From assembly GCF_002432125.1 (NCBI RefSeq), contig NZ_DJFS01000099.1, positions 1,451-61,863 of the forward strand: a DNA stretch of 60,413 nucleotides. The letters are read 5' to 3'. This document shows positions 25,121 through 34,642 of the stretch, one piece after another. Positions within the stretch are counted from its first letter, which is position 1. Every line of letters starts with the position of its first letter. The position numbers and the translations under genes are program-made. The notes beneath the pieces are model-generated. The model searched no databases, was not told the DNA's origin, and saw only the letters and a program-made list of their open reading frames with translations. The DNA is from Brevundimonas sp. UBA5866 (GTDB lineage Bacteria; Pseudomonadota; Alphaproteobacteria; Caulobacterales; Caulobacteraceae).

Positions 25121-25150
25121 GGGCTCTTTCCTGTTGGAAAGGGCCCTTTT
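25121..25150 (+). terminator. intrinsic terminator of the entericidin-like gene
   Basis: GGGCTCTTTCC and GGAAAGGGCCC (11 bp, one G-T pair, loop TGTT) are followed by TTTT. Confidence 0.88.
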
Positions 25151-25219
25151 CGCTTTCCGTTTTGCGCTTCAAGCGGCACTGACCTGTAAAAAGCCACCAA
25201 GATCGGCCATAAGGCGCGC

Positions 25220-26287
25220 ATGAAGTTCCTCGATCAGGCCAAAATCTACATTCGCTCGGGCAACGGCGGCGCAGGCTCCGTGTCCTTCCGACGCGAGAAA
25301 TTCATTCCCAACGGCGGTCCCGACGGCGGCGATGGCGGTCGTGGTGGCGATGTCTGGATCGAGGCCGTGGACGGCCTGAACACCCTGATCGACTACCGCT
25401 ACCAACAGCATTTCAAAGCCCAGACGGGCCATCACGGCCAAGGCCGCCAGATGCACGGCGGTAAGGGCGCGGACATTGAACTGCGCGTTCCGGTCGGCAC
25501 CCAGGTCCTGTCGGAAGACAAGGAAACCGTCATTGTCGACATGGACAAGGCGGGCAAACGCTATCGCCTGCTGGCGGGCGGTAACGGCGGCTGGGGCAAC
25601 ACCCGCTTCAAGGGGCCGGTCAATCAGGCTCCGACCCACGCCAACCCCGGCCAACCGGGTCAGGAAATGTGGGTCTGGCTGCGTCTGAAGCTGATCGCCG
25701 ACATCGGTCTGGCGGGCCTCCCGAACGCGGGCAAGTCTACCTTCCTGTCGGCCGTGTCGTCGGCCAAGCCCAAGGTTGCGGACTATCCGTTCACGACGCT
25801 GGTGCCGAACCTCGGCGTGGTGGACCTGTCGCCAACCGAGCGTTTCGTCATCGCCGACATCCCTGGCCTGATCGAAGGGGCCAGCGAGGGTGCGGGCCTG
25901 GGGACGCGCTTCCTCGGCCACGTCGAACGCTCGGCCAGCCTGATCCACCTGATCGACGGCACGCAGGAAGATGTGGTGGGTGCCTACAACATCATCCGTG
26001 GCGAGCTGGAAGCCTATGGCGACGGTCTAGCGGACAAGGCCGAAATCCTTGCGCTGAACAAGATCGACTCCCTCACCGAGGAAGAGCGCAACGAAAAGGC
26101 CGACGCCCTCGAAGCCGTGGCCGGACGCCGTCCGCTGCTGGTATCGGGCGTGTCGGGCGAAGGCGTGACCGAACTGCTGCGCGCGGCCTATGCCGAGGTG
26201 CGCAAGCTGCGCGGTGACCGCGATGTGGTCGCCGAAGAGGAAGACGATACCGTCTATGAAACGCCGGGTGGCTGGTCCCCGCTCTGA
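25220..26287 (+). CDS. obgE: GTPase Obg/CgtA
   Basis: 355 residues. The glycine-rich Obg fold (about residues 1-158, with GGPDGGDGGRGGDVW) is followed by a GTPase domain with G1 GLPNAGKSTF, G2 DYPFTTLVP, G3 DIPGL, G4 NKID, and G5-like VSGVSGEG. It works in 50S ribosome assembly and is essential in Caulobacter, where it is called CgtA. It has the short acidic C-terminus of alphaproteobacteria. A strong terminator separates it from polA. Confidence 0.97.
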   Translation: MKFLDQAKIYIRSGNGGAGSVSFRREKFIPNGGPDGGDGGRGGDVWIEAVDGLNTLIDYRYQQHFKAQTGHHGQGRQMHGGKGADIELRVPVGTQVLSEDKETVIVDMDKAGKRYRLLAGGNGGWGNTRFKGPVNQAPTHANPGQPGQEMWVWLRLKLIADIGLAGLPNAGKSTFLSAVSSAKPKVADYPFTTLVPNLGVVDLSPTERFVIADIPGLIEGASEGAGLGTRFLGHVERSASLIHLIDGTQEDVVGAYNIIRGELEAYGDGLADKAEILALNKIDSLTEEERNEKADALEAVAGRRPLLVSGVSGEGVTELLRAAYAEVRKLRGDRDVVAEEEDDTVYETPGGWSPL

Positions 26288-26312
26288 TAGCGGCCCCTCC
26301 CCCGATTTCCGC

Positions 26313-26354
26313 AAACCCCGTCCCGTCAGCCGACCGGACGGGGTTTTGTTTTTT
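26313..26354 (+). terminator. intrinsic terminator of obgE
   Basis: AAACCCCGTCC and GGACGGGGTTT form an 11-bp stem with a 12-base loop, followed by TTGTTTTTT. Confidence 0.9.
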
Positions 26355-26395
26355 GCCGTGATGACGGCGGCCCCGCCGCCCCCTATTGTGCCCCT

Positions 26396-29290
26396 ATGAC
26401 CGAAGCGACCACCGACACCCCCGCCACAACCGACAACAAGCCCGTGCGGCTTTGGATGATCGATGCCTCGGCCTATATTTTCCGGGCCTATCACGCCCTG
26501 CCGCCGCTGACCCGCAAGTCGGACGGCCTGCCGGTGGGCGCGGTGCAGGGCTACTGCAACATGCTGTGGAAGCTGTTGAAGGACACCAAGGGCGAGGACG
26601 GCCCGACGCACCTGGTCGCCATTTTTGACCATTCGGAAAAGACGTTCCGCAACGACCTCTACGATGGCTATAAGGCCCACCGCCCGCCCGCGCCCGAGGA
26701 TCTGGTGCCTCAGTTCCCGCTGGTGCGCGAAGCAACCAAGGCCTTTGGCGTGCCGTGTGTCGAACTGGCGGGCTATGAGGCCGACGACCTGATCGCCACC
26801 TATGCCTGCAAGGTCCGCGATGCGGGCGGCGAGGCCGTGATCGTGTCGTCCGACAAGGACCTGATGCAGCTGATCGGTGACGGCGTGGTCATGTGGGACC
26901 CGATGAAGGACCGCGTGCTGGCCGAAGACGCAGTCTTGGAAAAGTTCGGCGTCACCCCTGACAAGGTGGTCGAGGTTCAGGCCCTGATCGGCGACAGCGT
27001 CGACAATGTTCCGGGTGCTCCCGGCATCGGCCCAAAGACTGCTGCCCAGTTGATCACCGAATACGGCGATCTCGACACCCTGTTGGCGCGTGCGGGCGAG
27101 ATCAAACAGCCCAAGCGCCGCGAGACCCTGATCAATTTCGCCGACCAGATCCGCATGTCGCGCGAACTGGTGAAGCTGACGTGCGATGCGCCCATACCGG
27201 AACCGGTCGAGGATTTTGCGCTGCGCGATCCAGACCCCGCCGTGCTGGGGGCTTTCCTCGAAGAGATGGAGTTCCGCTCGCTGCTGCGCCGCGTCGGTGA
27301 CGGCAAGACGACCGACAACGGTAGCTCGGCCTTTGCGCCCAAACGCGCTGCGCCGATGGCAGCACCGGTCGCCACCCCGCGCTATGGCGATGCCAGCGTG
27401 ACCGCCGCCGAAGCTCAGACTTTTGACCGCAGCGCCTATGAGTGCGTGACCACCATCGAGGCACTGCAGGCATGGATTTCCCGCGCGCAGTCAGTGGGCG
27501 TCATCGGCTTTGACACCGAGACGGATCGCCTGTCCTCGACGCATGGCGAACTTGTCGGTCTGTCCCTGGCCATAGGCCCCAACCAGGCCTGCTATGTACC
27601 GCTGGCCCACAAGAACGAGCCCTCGGCAACCGGCGGCGGACTGTTCGGCGACGAGCCGTCCGAGGCCGCGCCCGTCATTCAGATCAACCGCGACGAGGCG
27701 CTCAAGGCACTCAAGCCGCTGCTGGAAAGCCCGAGCGTTCTCAAGGTGATGCAGAACGGCAAATACGACATCACCGTCATGGCCAATCAGGGCATTACGG
27801 TTGCTCCGGTCGATGACACCATGCTGCTGTCATACGTGCTGGGCGGGGGGCTGCACGCGCACGGGATGGACGAACAGGCAAAGCGCTTGCTGGGCCATGA
27901 GTGCATCCCGTTCAAACAGGTGGCCGGTACAGGCAAGAGCCAGAAGTCGTTCAAACACGTCGAGCTGAAGGCGGCGACCGAATACGCCGCCGAGGACGCC
28001 GATGTGACCCTGCGCCTTTGGCAAATCCTGAAGCCGCAACTGGCCGAGCAGGGCCTGCTGACCGTCTATGAGACGCTGGAGCGCCCGATGCCGTCGGTCC
28101 TGTCGGACATGGAGCTGGCGGGCATCCGTATCGACCCTGCCCTGCTGCGCCGTCTGTCCAGCAGCTTTGGCCTGCGCATGGACGAGCTGGAGAAGAAGGC
28201 CCACGAGGTTGCGGGCCGTCCCTTCAACATCGGCAGCCCCAAACAGATCGGCGAGATTCTGTTCGGGGATATGAACCTGCCCGGCGGCAAGAAAACCGCG
28301 TCGGGCCAGTGGGGGACCGATGCCTCGGTGCTGGAAGACCTGGCGCTGACGCACGAACTGCCGCGCCTGATCCTGGACTGGCGCCAGCTGTCCAAGCTCA
28401 AGAGCACCTATACCGACGCCCTTCTGGAAGCGATGGATACCAAGACCGAGCGCGTCCACACCAGCTATCAGCTGGCCGCCGCCTCGACAGGGCGCCTCGC
28501 CTCCTCCGATCCGAACCTGCAGAACATTCCGATCCGCACCGAGACGGGACGCGAAATCCGTCAGGCCTTCATTGCGCGAGACGGCCATGTGCTGATTTCC
28601 GCCGACTACAGCCAGATCGAGCTGCGCCTGCTGGCCCACATCGGCGACATTCCAGAACTGAAAAAGGCGTTCAAGGCGGGCCTCGACATTCACGCGGCCA
28701 CAGCATCGGAGATGTTCGGCGTGCCGATCGAGGGCATGCCGTCCGAGACGCGCCGCCGCGCCAAGGCGATCAATTTCGGCATCGTCTATGGCATCTCGGC
28801 CTTCGGTCTGGCCAATCAGCTGGGCATCGATCAGGGCGAGGCCGGTGCCTATATCAAGACCTATTTCGAACGGTTCCCCGGCATCCGCGACTATATGGAC
28901 CGCATCAAGGAAGCGGTGAAACGCGACGGCTACGTCTCGACCATCTTCGGCCGCCGCATCCACATTCCGGCCATCCATTCCAAGTCGGGTGCCGAGCGCC
29001 AGTTCGGCGAGCGGGCCGCCATCAATGCCCCCATTCAGGGTGCCGCCGCCGACATCATCCGCCGTGCCATGATCCGCATGCCCAAGGCGCTTGAGGATGC
29101 GGGCCTGAAAACCCGCATGCTGCTGCAGGTGCACGACGAACTGGTGTTCGAAGCGCCCGAGGCCGAGGCCGAGCGCGCGCTGAAGATCATCAAGTCGGTG
29201 ATGGAAAAGGCCGCCGAACCGGTCGTCGCCCTCAGCGTTCCTCTGGAGGTGGAAGCCAAGGCCGCCGCCAACTGGGATCAGGCGCACTAA
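26396..29290 (+). CDS. polA: DNA polymerase I
   Basis: 964 residues with all three domains. 5'-3' exonuclease: AYIFRAYHALPPL at the N-terminus and AGYEADDLIATYA. Proofreading exonuclease: the catalytic Asp-x-Glu is kept in VIGFDTETDRLS, so proofreading is probably active. Polymerase: motif A ADYSQIELRLLAH, motif B RRRAKAINFGIVYG and motif C VHDELVFE. Used in repair and Okazaki-fragment processing. It has no clear terminator of its own; the hairpin downstream is oriented for the convergent receptor gene. Confidence 0.97.
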   Translation: MTEATTDTPATTDNKPVRLWMIDASAYIFRAYHALPPLTRKSDGLPVGAVQGYCNMLWKLLKDTKGEDGPTHLVAIFDHSEKTFRNDLYDGYKAHRPPAPEDLVPQFPLVREATKAFGVPCVELAGYEADDLIATYACKVRDAGGEAVIVSSDKDLMQLIGDGVVMWDPMKDRVLAEDAVLEKFGVTPDKVVEVQALIGDSVDNVPGAPGIGPKTAAQLITEYGDLDTLLARAGEIKQPKRRETLINFADQIRMSRELVKLTCDAPIPEPVEDFALRDPDPAVLGAFLEEMEFRSLLRRVGDGKTTDNGSSAFAPKRAAPMAAPVATPRYGDASVTAAEAQTFDRSAYECVTTIEALQAWISRAQSVGVIGFDTETDRLSSTHGELVGLSLAIGPNQACYVPLAHKNEPSATGGGLFGDEPSEAAPVIQINRDEALKALKPLLESPSVLKVMQNGKYDITVMANQGITVAPVDDTMLLSYVLGGGLHAHGMDEQAKRLLGHECIPFKQVAGTGKSQKSFKHVELKAATEYAAEDADVTLRLWQILKPQLAEQGLLTVYETLERPMPSVLSDMELAGIRIDPALLRRLSSSFGLRMDELEKKAHEVAGRPFNIGSPKQIGEILFGDMNLPGGKKTASGQWGTDASVLEDLALTHELPRLILDWRQLSKLKSTYTDALLEAMDTKTERVHTSYQLAAASTGRLASSDPNLQNIPIRTETGREIRQAFIARDGHVLISADYSQIELRLLAHIGDIPELKKAFKAGLDIHAATASEMFGVPIEGMPSETRRRAKAINFGIVYGISAFGLANQLGIDQGEAGAYIKTYFERFPGIRDYMDRIKEAVKRDGYVSTIFGRRIHIPAIHSKSGAERQFGERAAINAPIQGAAADIIRRAMIRMPKALEDAGLKTRMLLQVHDELVFEAPEAEAERALKIIKSVMEKAAEPVVALSVPLEVEAKAAANWDQAH

Positions 29291-29310
29291 ACTTTCCGAG
29301 TTCATTTAGG

Positions 29311-29346
29311 CAAAGAAAAGGGGCACCCGGTTCGACCGGGTGCCCC
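29311..29346 (-). terminator. intrinsic terminator of the TonB-dependent receptor gene
   Basis: GGGGCACCCGGT and ACCGGGTGCCCC form a 12-bp stem with a 3-base loop (29320-29346). On the minus strand it is followed by TTTTCTTTG. On the plus strand no T-run follows. Confidence 0.85.
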
Positions 29347-29367
29347 AAGTTCTCTCCAGCTTATCGA

Positions 29368-32300
29368 TTAGCGCTGATAGTTCAGGCCGATCGAGAAGCG
29401 GCGACCGAACGGGTCGAGGTTGGAGTAGATGTTACCACCAACCCAAACCGGCGGCTCGGCATCGAACATGTTCACGACACCGGCGCGCAGGGTCAGATCG
29501 TCACGGACCTTATAGCGAACGGTCAGGTCGTTACGCATGAAGTTCTCGAGACGCTGATAGCGAGGCTCGCGGTTGTCCCAGTTGGTGACGGTTGCGACAC
29601 GACGGTTCAGATCTTGAGCCGATTGCCAGTCTGCAGTCCAGGTGACCGAGAACTTCTCGTTCGGCCGCCAGGACAGGTTCGACGACATACGGACACGCGG
29701 ATAGTAGACGTTACCTTCCGAAGACGTGAAGTCAGCCGGGTTGTCGATGTTGTTGAAGTTCTTCTGTTCGATCAGCCACGAGCCGTTCAGCGAGTGCTCC
29801 AGACGACCCATGTCGCGGCCCATGAAATCGCTCAGATCCCAACGGTAGCGAGTGGTGAAGTCCAGACCGCGCACTTCACGACGGGCGTAGTTCAGCGAGT
29901 CCTGCACGAACGAGGTGATGACCATGCGGTCGTCACGAGGCGTTGCAGGATCGTTGACCAGAGAACGGGTCACGCGGTCACAGTTTTGAGCGACCAGCGT
30001 GTTCACCGGACCCGATACGCAGAGCGCCACGTTGGTACCGACAGCCACCGATGCAATCACGTTGTCGATCGCGATTTCATAGTAGTCCAGAACCAGTTGG
30101 AAGTCCGGGATAAAGCGCGGCTGCAGAACCACCGAGAAGGTGAAGGATTCCGATTCTTCCGGCTGCAGGTCGGGGTTACCTTGGTTGAAGCCGGCAACGC
30201 TCGACGGATATTCCGGACGATAGGCGTTCGTTGCGAACTGATCAGCGAAGTTGAAGGTGTTCGGAGCAAAACCGATGCTCTGAGCCAGCAGTTCGCAGTT
30301 TGCGAGACGGCGGGTCTTAAGCTCTTGATCTTGCAGGGCGTTGAGTTGGCGGGAATCGCAGACATCGGTCGGTTGAGCGAAAGTCTGGGTCGCCGGCGAG
30401 TAGTTTTCGCCCAGCGACGGTGCACGAACCGAGGTGTTGAAGCTGGTCTTGACGGCGATATCCGGGATCGGACGATAGACTAGGTTCACACCGTAAACGT
30501 CGCTCGCACCGAACTGCGAAAAGTCCGAGTAACGGTACGAGGCAGTGAACTCAGCGTAGTCACCCAGAACGGATTCACGGAAGAGCGGGATGCTGATTTC
30601 AGCAAAGCCTTCCTTCACCGAGTAGTCGCGACGCAGGAAATCCGGACCAGTGTTGGACAGCAGCCAGCGACCAGCAGTGGTCTTGTCGCGGCCGGTACCC
30701 TCGGTCACTTCCTTACGCCATTCGCCACCCAGAGCGAAGCCGATAGGGCCTGCGCCCCACATATCCCACAGCTGACCGGAGACAACGCCCATGACATCAT
30801 GCTGTTCGTTCATCTGATCGACGATGATTTCCGAACGCACATAGTCCAGAGCTTCCTGCGACTGGTTGCCCTCACCGAAGATGTTCAGCGGCACGCACTG
30901 TTGGATATCGGGATCGTCAGCGCCGATCCGTGCGGGGCCCACACCTTGGCCGGTCAACGGGTTGAACGGGTTACGGTTCGTAACCAGACCACCGTTAGCC
31001 GTTCCCAGTTGGACGCGGCAGACGATCTTGCCCGGCGTACCCAGCACGCCCAGGGTGTCCACGACCGAATCCAGGGCATAGCTGAAGCGCTCGCCGTCAA
31101 CCGAACGTTCGTAGTTCCTGTTGTCGACGCGGCCATAGGTATAGCCGATGTCCCAGTTCAGGTTCTTGATAAAGCCGAGCTCGGCCAGTTCGCCATCAGC
31201 CGAAATCACATAGCGCTGGAGCTGCTTCTCGTTCAGCTGCGGACGGGTCAGGGTCCAAGCCGAATAGCGGGCGAACGGCATAGCCTGTGCCGGGTTGGTG
31301 ACACCACCATAAGGCACACCACCGGCACAACCTGCCACCGTCAGACAGTAGACCGGCTGCACGTTGTTCTGGATCGCCGTACGCAGGTTAGCGGGCAGGA
31401 AGGCATTGTCCAGACGGGTCAGGAAGGCCGACGGACCCGAGGTACGCGCGCTGAGGATCTGGGCCGAGTCCGTCGCGCTGCCGACGTTCGCGATGTAGAC
31501 GTCAGCGAATGCGTAACCCGTGGCCAGATCGGTGGTTTCGTCCTGATACTTAGCCTCGGCGTGGATGTTGATGTAGTCGTTGACCTTGAAGTTCATGCCA
31601 ACTTGGTAGAGTTGGCGTTCGCTTTCCGGATAGACCGCGTCCACGTTGAAGGTGGTGTTCGGGTTCAGGCCGTCACCGCCGACGTTGGTCACGCGGTTGG
31701 TACCGGTCTGCTGTACCCAGGTGCCGAAGTTTGCCAGGCGAGCGTTCAGGCCGTCAAAGACCCAGGTACGGGTCGGATCGACGCCAAAGCACATCGATTG
31801 CGTAATGCCAGTGGTACATTGGGCGGTCGGAACGATGTTCGGATTGCTCGTCGGGCTCGGGATGTAGTTACCGGCCAGGGTCACTTGACCCCACTTCAAG
31901 AGCTGCAGGGTGCGGACGTCACGATACAGCACGGCGTCCCACACACCGTCTGCCGGTGCAGCGGTCGGATCGGCATCGTTACCGGTGAAGCTCCAACCGT
32001 CGCGCAGCCAGTCGATGTCTTCGGCGTCAAGGCGCTCGCCTTTTTCGTATTCAGCGTAGCCATAGAGGTTCAGACGGTCATCGAAGAAGTTGCGGCCAAC
32101 CAGACCTGCGATGCGGTACTGCATCTGGCCGTCCTGGTTGATCTGTGCCGCGCGAGCATCGATTTCGATGCCTTCGAAATCGTCGCGGAGGACGTAGTTC
32201 AGAACGCCGGAAACAGCGTCAGCGCCGTAAACCGACGAGGCACCGCCCGTAACGATTTCAATGTTGCGGACCAGCAGGCGCGGAATGACGTCCGAGTCAA

Positions 32301-32712
32301 CCGACAGCGAGCCAGCGGCCGAACCCACGTGACGGCGACCGTTGACCAGCGAAAGGGTACGGCCCGAGCCAAGCGAGCGAAGGTTCGGCAGCGACAGACC
32401 ACCAGCGTTAAGCACGCCAGCGGTGGTGTCCGAAGGAACCTGCGAGTTCATCAGAGCCGGGATGGTGGCCAGGTATTCGATGACCGAGCTCTGACCCGTT
32501 TCGATCAGCTCTTCCTTCGAAATCTGGATCAGCGGCGTCGGCGCCGTAGCCGGATCACGACGGATGCGCGAGCCCGTAACCACGACTTCCTGGACTTGGG
32601 TGACTTCATCAGACTGACTGCTGCTGCCGCTCTGGGCATAGGCCGGCAATGCCATAGCGGCACAACCGACAATCATAGTCGAGCTGAGAAGCGCGTTTCT
32701 CATCGTAATCAT
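29368..32712 (-). CDS. TonB-dependent outer-membrane receptor
   Basis: 1114 residues from the ATG at 32712 (GGAGGG just upstream). A signal peptide ends near PAYAQ. The TonB box-like stretch VQEVVVTGSRI is followed by the plug domain (YLATIPALM, VNGRRHVG, EIVTGGASSVYGADAVSGVLN) and a large 22-strand barrel. The C-terminus is FSIGLNYQR, with the final Tyr region instead of the commoner Phe. It is larger than siderophore receptors and of the SusC-free oligosaccharide/peptide receptor class common in Caulobacterales. The substrate cannot be told; no uptake genes adjoin it. Confidence 0.93.
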   Translation of the reverse strand: MITMRNALLSSTMIVGCAAMALPAYAQSGSSSQSDEVTQVQEVVVTGSRIRRDPATAPTPLIQISKEELIETGQSSVIEYLATIPALMNSQVPSDTTAGVLNAGGLSLPNLRSLGSGRTLSLVNGRRHVGSAAGSLSVDSDVIPRLLVRNIEIVTGGASSVYGADAVSGVLNYVLRDDFEGIEIDARAAQINQDGQMQYRIAGLVGRNFFDDRLNLYGYAEYEKGERLDAEDIDWLRDGWSFTGNDADPTAAPADGVWDAVLYRDVRTLQLLKWGQVTLAGNYIPSPTSNPNIVPTAQCTTGITQSMCFGVDPTRTWVFDGLNARLANFGTWVQQTGTNRVTNVGGDGLNPNTTFNVDAVYPESERQLYQVGMNFKVNDYINIHAEAKYQDETTDLATGYAFADVYIANVGSATDSAQILSARTSGPSAFLTRLDNAFLPANLRTAIQNNVQPVYCLTVAGCAGGVPYGGVTNPAQAMPFARYSAWTLTRPQLNEKQLQRYVISADGELAELGFIKNLNWDIGYTYGRVDNRNYERSVDGERFSYALDSVVDTLGVLGTPGKIVCRVQLGTANGGLVTNRNPFNPLTGQGVGPARIGADDPDIQQCVPLNIFGEGNQSQEALDYVRSEIIVDQMNEQHDVMGVVSGQLWDMWGAGPIGFALGGEWRKEVTEGTGRDKTTAGRWLLSNTGPDFLRRDYSVKEGFAEISIPLFRESVLGDYAEFTASYRYSDFSQFGASDVYGVNLVYRPIPDIAVKTSFNTSVRAPSLGENYSPATQTFAQPTDVCDSRQLNALQDQELKTRRLANCELLAQSIGFAPNTFNFADQFATNAYRPEYPSSVAGFNQGNPDLQPEESESFTFSVVLQPRFIPDFQLVLDYYEIAIDNVIASVAVGTNVALCVSGPVNTLVAQNCDRVTRSLVNDPATPRDDRMVITSFVQDSLNYARREVRGLDFTTRYRWDLSDFMGRDMGRLEHSLNGSWLIEQKNFNNIDNPADFTSSEGNVYYPRVRMSSNLSWRPNEKFSVTWTADWQSAQDLNRRVATVTNWDNREPRYQRLENFMRNDLTVRYKVRDDLTLRAGVVNMFDAEPPVWVGGNIYSNLDPFGRRFSIGLNYQR

Positions 32713-33048
32713 AAAGGTCCCTCCAACCGGATAACGCCGGCATGTCCTGATACAGACACAGGTTAGACACAATTATTATAACGACGTCATCTTACTATTT
32801 GCGACTTTGGCAGGCCCGATCGCCCAGAACGTTAACCATTCGGCAAAGCTGTATTTTCTGCCAGCCGTCCGCCCGCCCCACTGGTGCCGAAAATTTCCAT
32901 GATATTTCAATAAGAAAACAGCGTTCTTCAGGAGAGCTTGCGAAGCCTCGCGGAAACACCAATTTCTGAACGACTGAAATCGACCGCAGGATTAACATTG
33001 CATTTTTGATAACACCCGTTGCCAAAAATCCTCACGACAGGCCGAATT
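32713..33048. other. 336-bp gene-free region between the TonB receptor and a small GNAT gene
   Basis: Noticeably AT-rich for this genome. It must hold divergent promoters. On the minus strand a TATAAT lies at about 32770-32775, but no good -35 is present at the usual distance. On the plus side I see no clear promoter. No inverted repeat or reading frame of interest was found. Confidence 0.6.
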
Positions 33049-33360
33049 ATGACCAACCTATCCCCCATCCGCGACAACCAGAACGAGCATCGGTACGAGC
33101 TCGAAATCGACGGCCAACTGGCCTATGTCGAGTACAACAATGTTGCCGGCGGGCGTCTGGTGTCCAAGACGCTGGTGCCCAAGGAACTGGAGGGTCAGGG
33201 CATTGCCTCGCGCCTGGCCAGGCATGTGTTGCAGGATATTCGCGACAAGGGGCTGAAAATCCTGCCGACCTGCACATTCTTCGCCGCCTATATCCAGAAA
33301 CATCCGGACGAGTACCGCGATCTGGTACAGGACGGATACAAGGCGGTTCTGGGTCTCTGA
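33049..33360 (+). CDS. small GNAT-like N-acetyltransferase (YjdJ type)
   Basis: 103 residues from the ATG at 33049. The compact one-domain GNAT pattern is clear: YELEIDGQLAYVEYN, a short strand set, then VPKELEGQGIASRLARHVL with the acetyl-CoA binding Q-x-x-G-I-A loop, and CTFFAAYIQKHPDEYRDL. Members of this small family acetylate unknown targets. It stands alone between the TonB receptor and a flavoprotein gene. Confidence 0.85.
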   Translation: MTNLSPIRDNQNEHRYELEIDGQLAYVEYNNVAGGRLVSKTLVPKELEGQGIASRLARHVLQDIRDKGLKILPTCTFFAAYIQKHPDEYRDLVQDGYKAVLGL

Positions 33361-33418
33361 TCCCGGCATGACGAAGGGCGGGTTCGCTTTCCCGCCCGAC
33401 GCCTGCTAGGGCAGGCGA

Positions 33419-34642
33419 ATGAAGAACAACACCCTAGATGTCCTGATCGTCGGCGCCGGTGCCGCCGGCATGATGTGCGCCATCGAAGCAGGCAAGCGCG
33501 GTCGCCGCGTGCGCGTGATCGACCATGCCCGCGCCCCGGGCGAGAAGATCCGCATCTCGGGTGGCGGTCGCTGCAACTTCACCAACACGGGCATCCATCC
33601 GGCGGCCTATCTGGGCGAGAACCCGCGCTTTGCCCTGTCGGCCCTGAAGCGTTTCTCGCAGCACGACTTCATCAAGATGGTCGAGCGGTACCGCATTCCC
33701 TATCACGAGAAAACCCTCGGCCAGCTGTTCTGCGATGACAGCGCCAAGGACATTATCCGTATGCTGACCGACGAGATGCGCGCGGCGAGCGTGACGCTGT
33801 CTCTCAACCTCGGCGTGAAATCGATCAGCCGGAACGGCACCGTTTACAGCATCGATCTGGACGATGGATCCCGCATCGAGGCGCAATCGGTCGTCATCGC
33901 CACGGGAGCCAAGTCGATCCCGAAGATGGGTGCCACGGGATGGGCCTATGACGTCGCGAAACAGTTCGGACTGCGTGTAACCGAGACACGGCCGGGATTG
34001 GTACCGCTCACGTTCGAGCCGACATTGCTGGAGAGTCTCAAGCCGCTGGCCGGCGTGTCTCTGGATGCCGTGGTGCGCCACCGCCTGCCCAAGGACGCCG
34101 ACCCGAAACGCCCGGCTAAGCCGACCGAATTCCGTGAGGGCCTGCTGTTCACCCACCGTGGCCTTTCAGGTCCGTCGATCCTGCAGATCAGTTCCTATTG
34201 GCGCGAAGGGGAAGCCATCACCATCGATCTGGCACCGGACACCGACGTTGCCGCCGCGCTGTTGGCCGCCAAGAACGAGAACGGCAAACAGATGGTCCAT
34301 ACCGCGATGGGCCACATCGTACCGCGTCGTCTGGCCGAGGTTCTGTGCGAGCGCGCCGGGCTGAAGGGCAAGCTGGCCGAACAGGGCGACAAGAAGCTGC
34401 GAGCCCTGGCCGAGAGCGTAAACGGTTGGAGTGTCAAACCCGTTAGCTCCGAAGGTTACCGAACGGCCGAAGTGACGCTGGGTGGCGTGGACACCATGCA
34501 GCTGGACCAGCAGACGATGGAGGCCAAGGCGGTGAAAGGCCTCTATTTCATCGGCGAGGCCGTGGACATCACCGGCTGGCTGGGCGGCTACAACTTCCAG
34601 TGGGCGTGGTCGTCCGGCTGGGTCGCGGGTCAGGCGGTCTAG
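33419..34642 (+). CDS. NAD(P)/FAD-dependent oxidoreductase, HI0933/YhiN family
   Basis: 407-residue flavoprotein. The N-terminal dinucleotide-binding motif VLIVGAGAAGMMCAIEAG binds FAD, then the family signature KIRISGGGRCNFTN follows, and the C-terminus has LYFIGEAVDITGWLGGYN with the second FAD contact. The function of the family is uncertain. The stop codon shares CTAG with the stop of the convergent gene. Confidence 0.92.
   Translation: MKNNTLDVLIVGAGAAGMMCAIEAGKRGRRVRVIDHARAPGEKIRISGGGRCNFTNTGIHPAAYLGENPRFALSALKRFSQHDFIKMVERYRIPYHEKTLGQLFCDDSAKDIIRMLTDEMRAASVTLSLNLGVKSISRNGTVYSIDLDDGSRIEAQSVVIATGAKSIPKMGATGWAYDVAKQFGLRVTETRPGLVPLTFEPTLLESLKPLAGVSLDAVVRHRLPKDADPKRPAKPTEFREGLLFTHRGLSGPSILQISSYWREGEAITIDLAPDTDVAAALLAAKNENGKQMVHTAMGHIVPRRLAEVLCERAGLKGKLAEQGDKKLRALAESVNGWSVKPVSSEGYRTAEVTLGGVDTMQLDQQTMEAKAVKGLYFIGEAVDITGWLGGYNFQWAWSSGWVAGQAV

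Noticed and set aside
30799..32766. 655-residue plus-strand frame
   Set aside because: Antisense to the TonB-dependent receptor; no family features.
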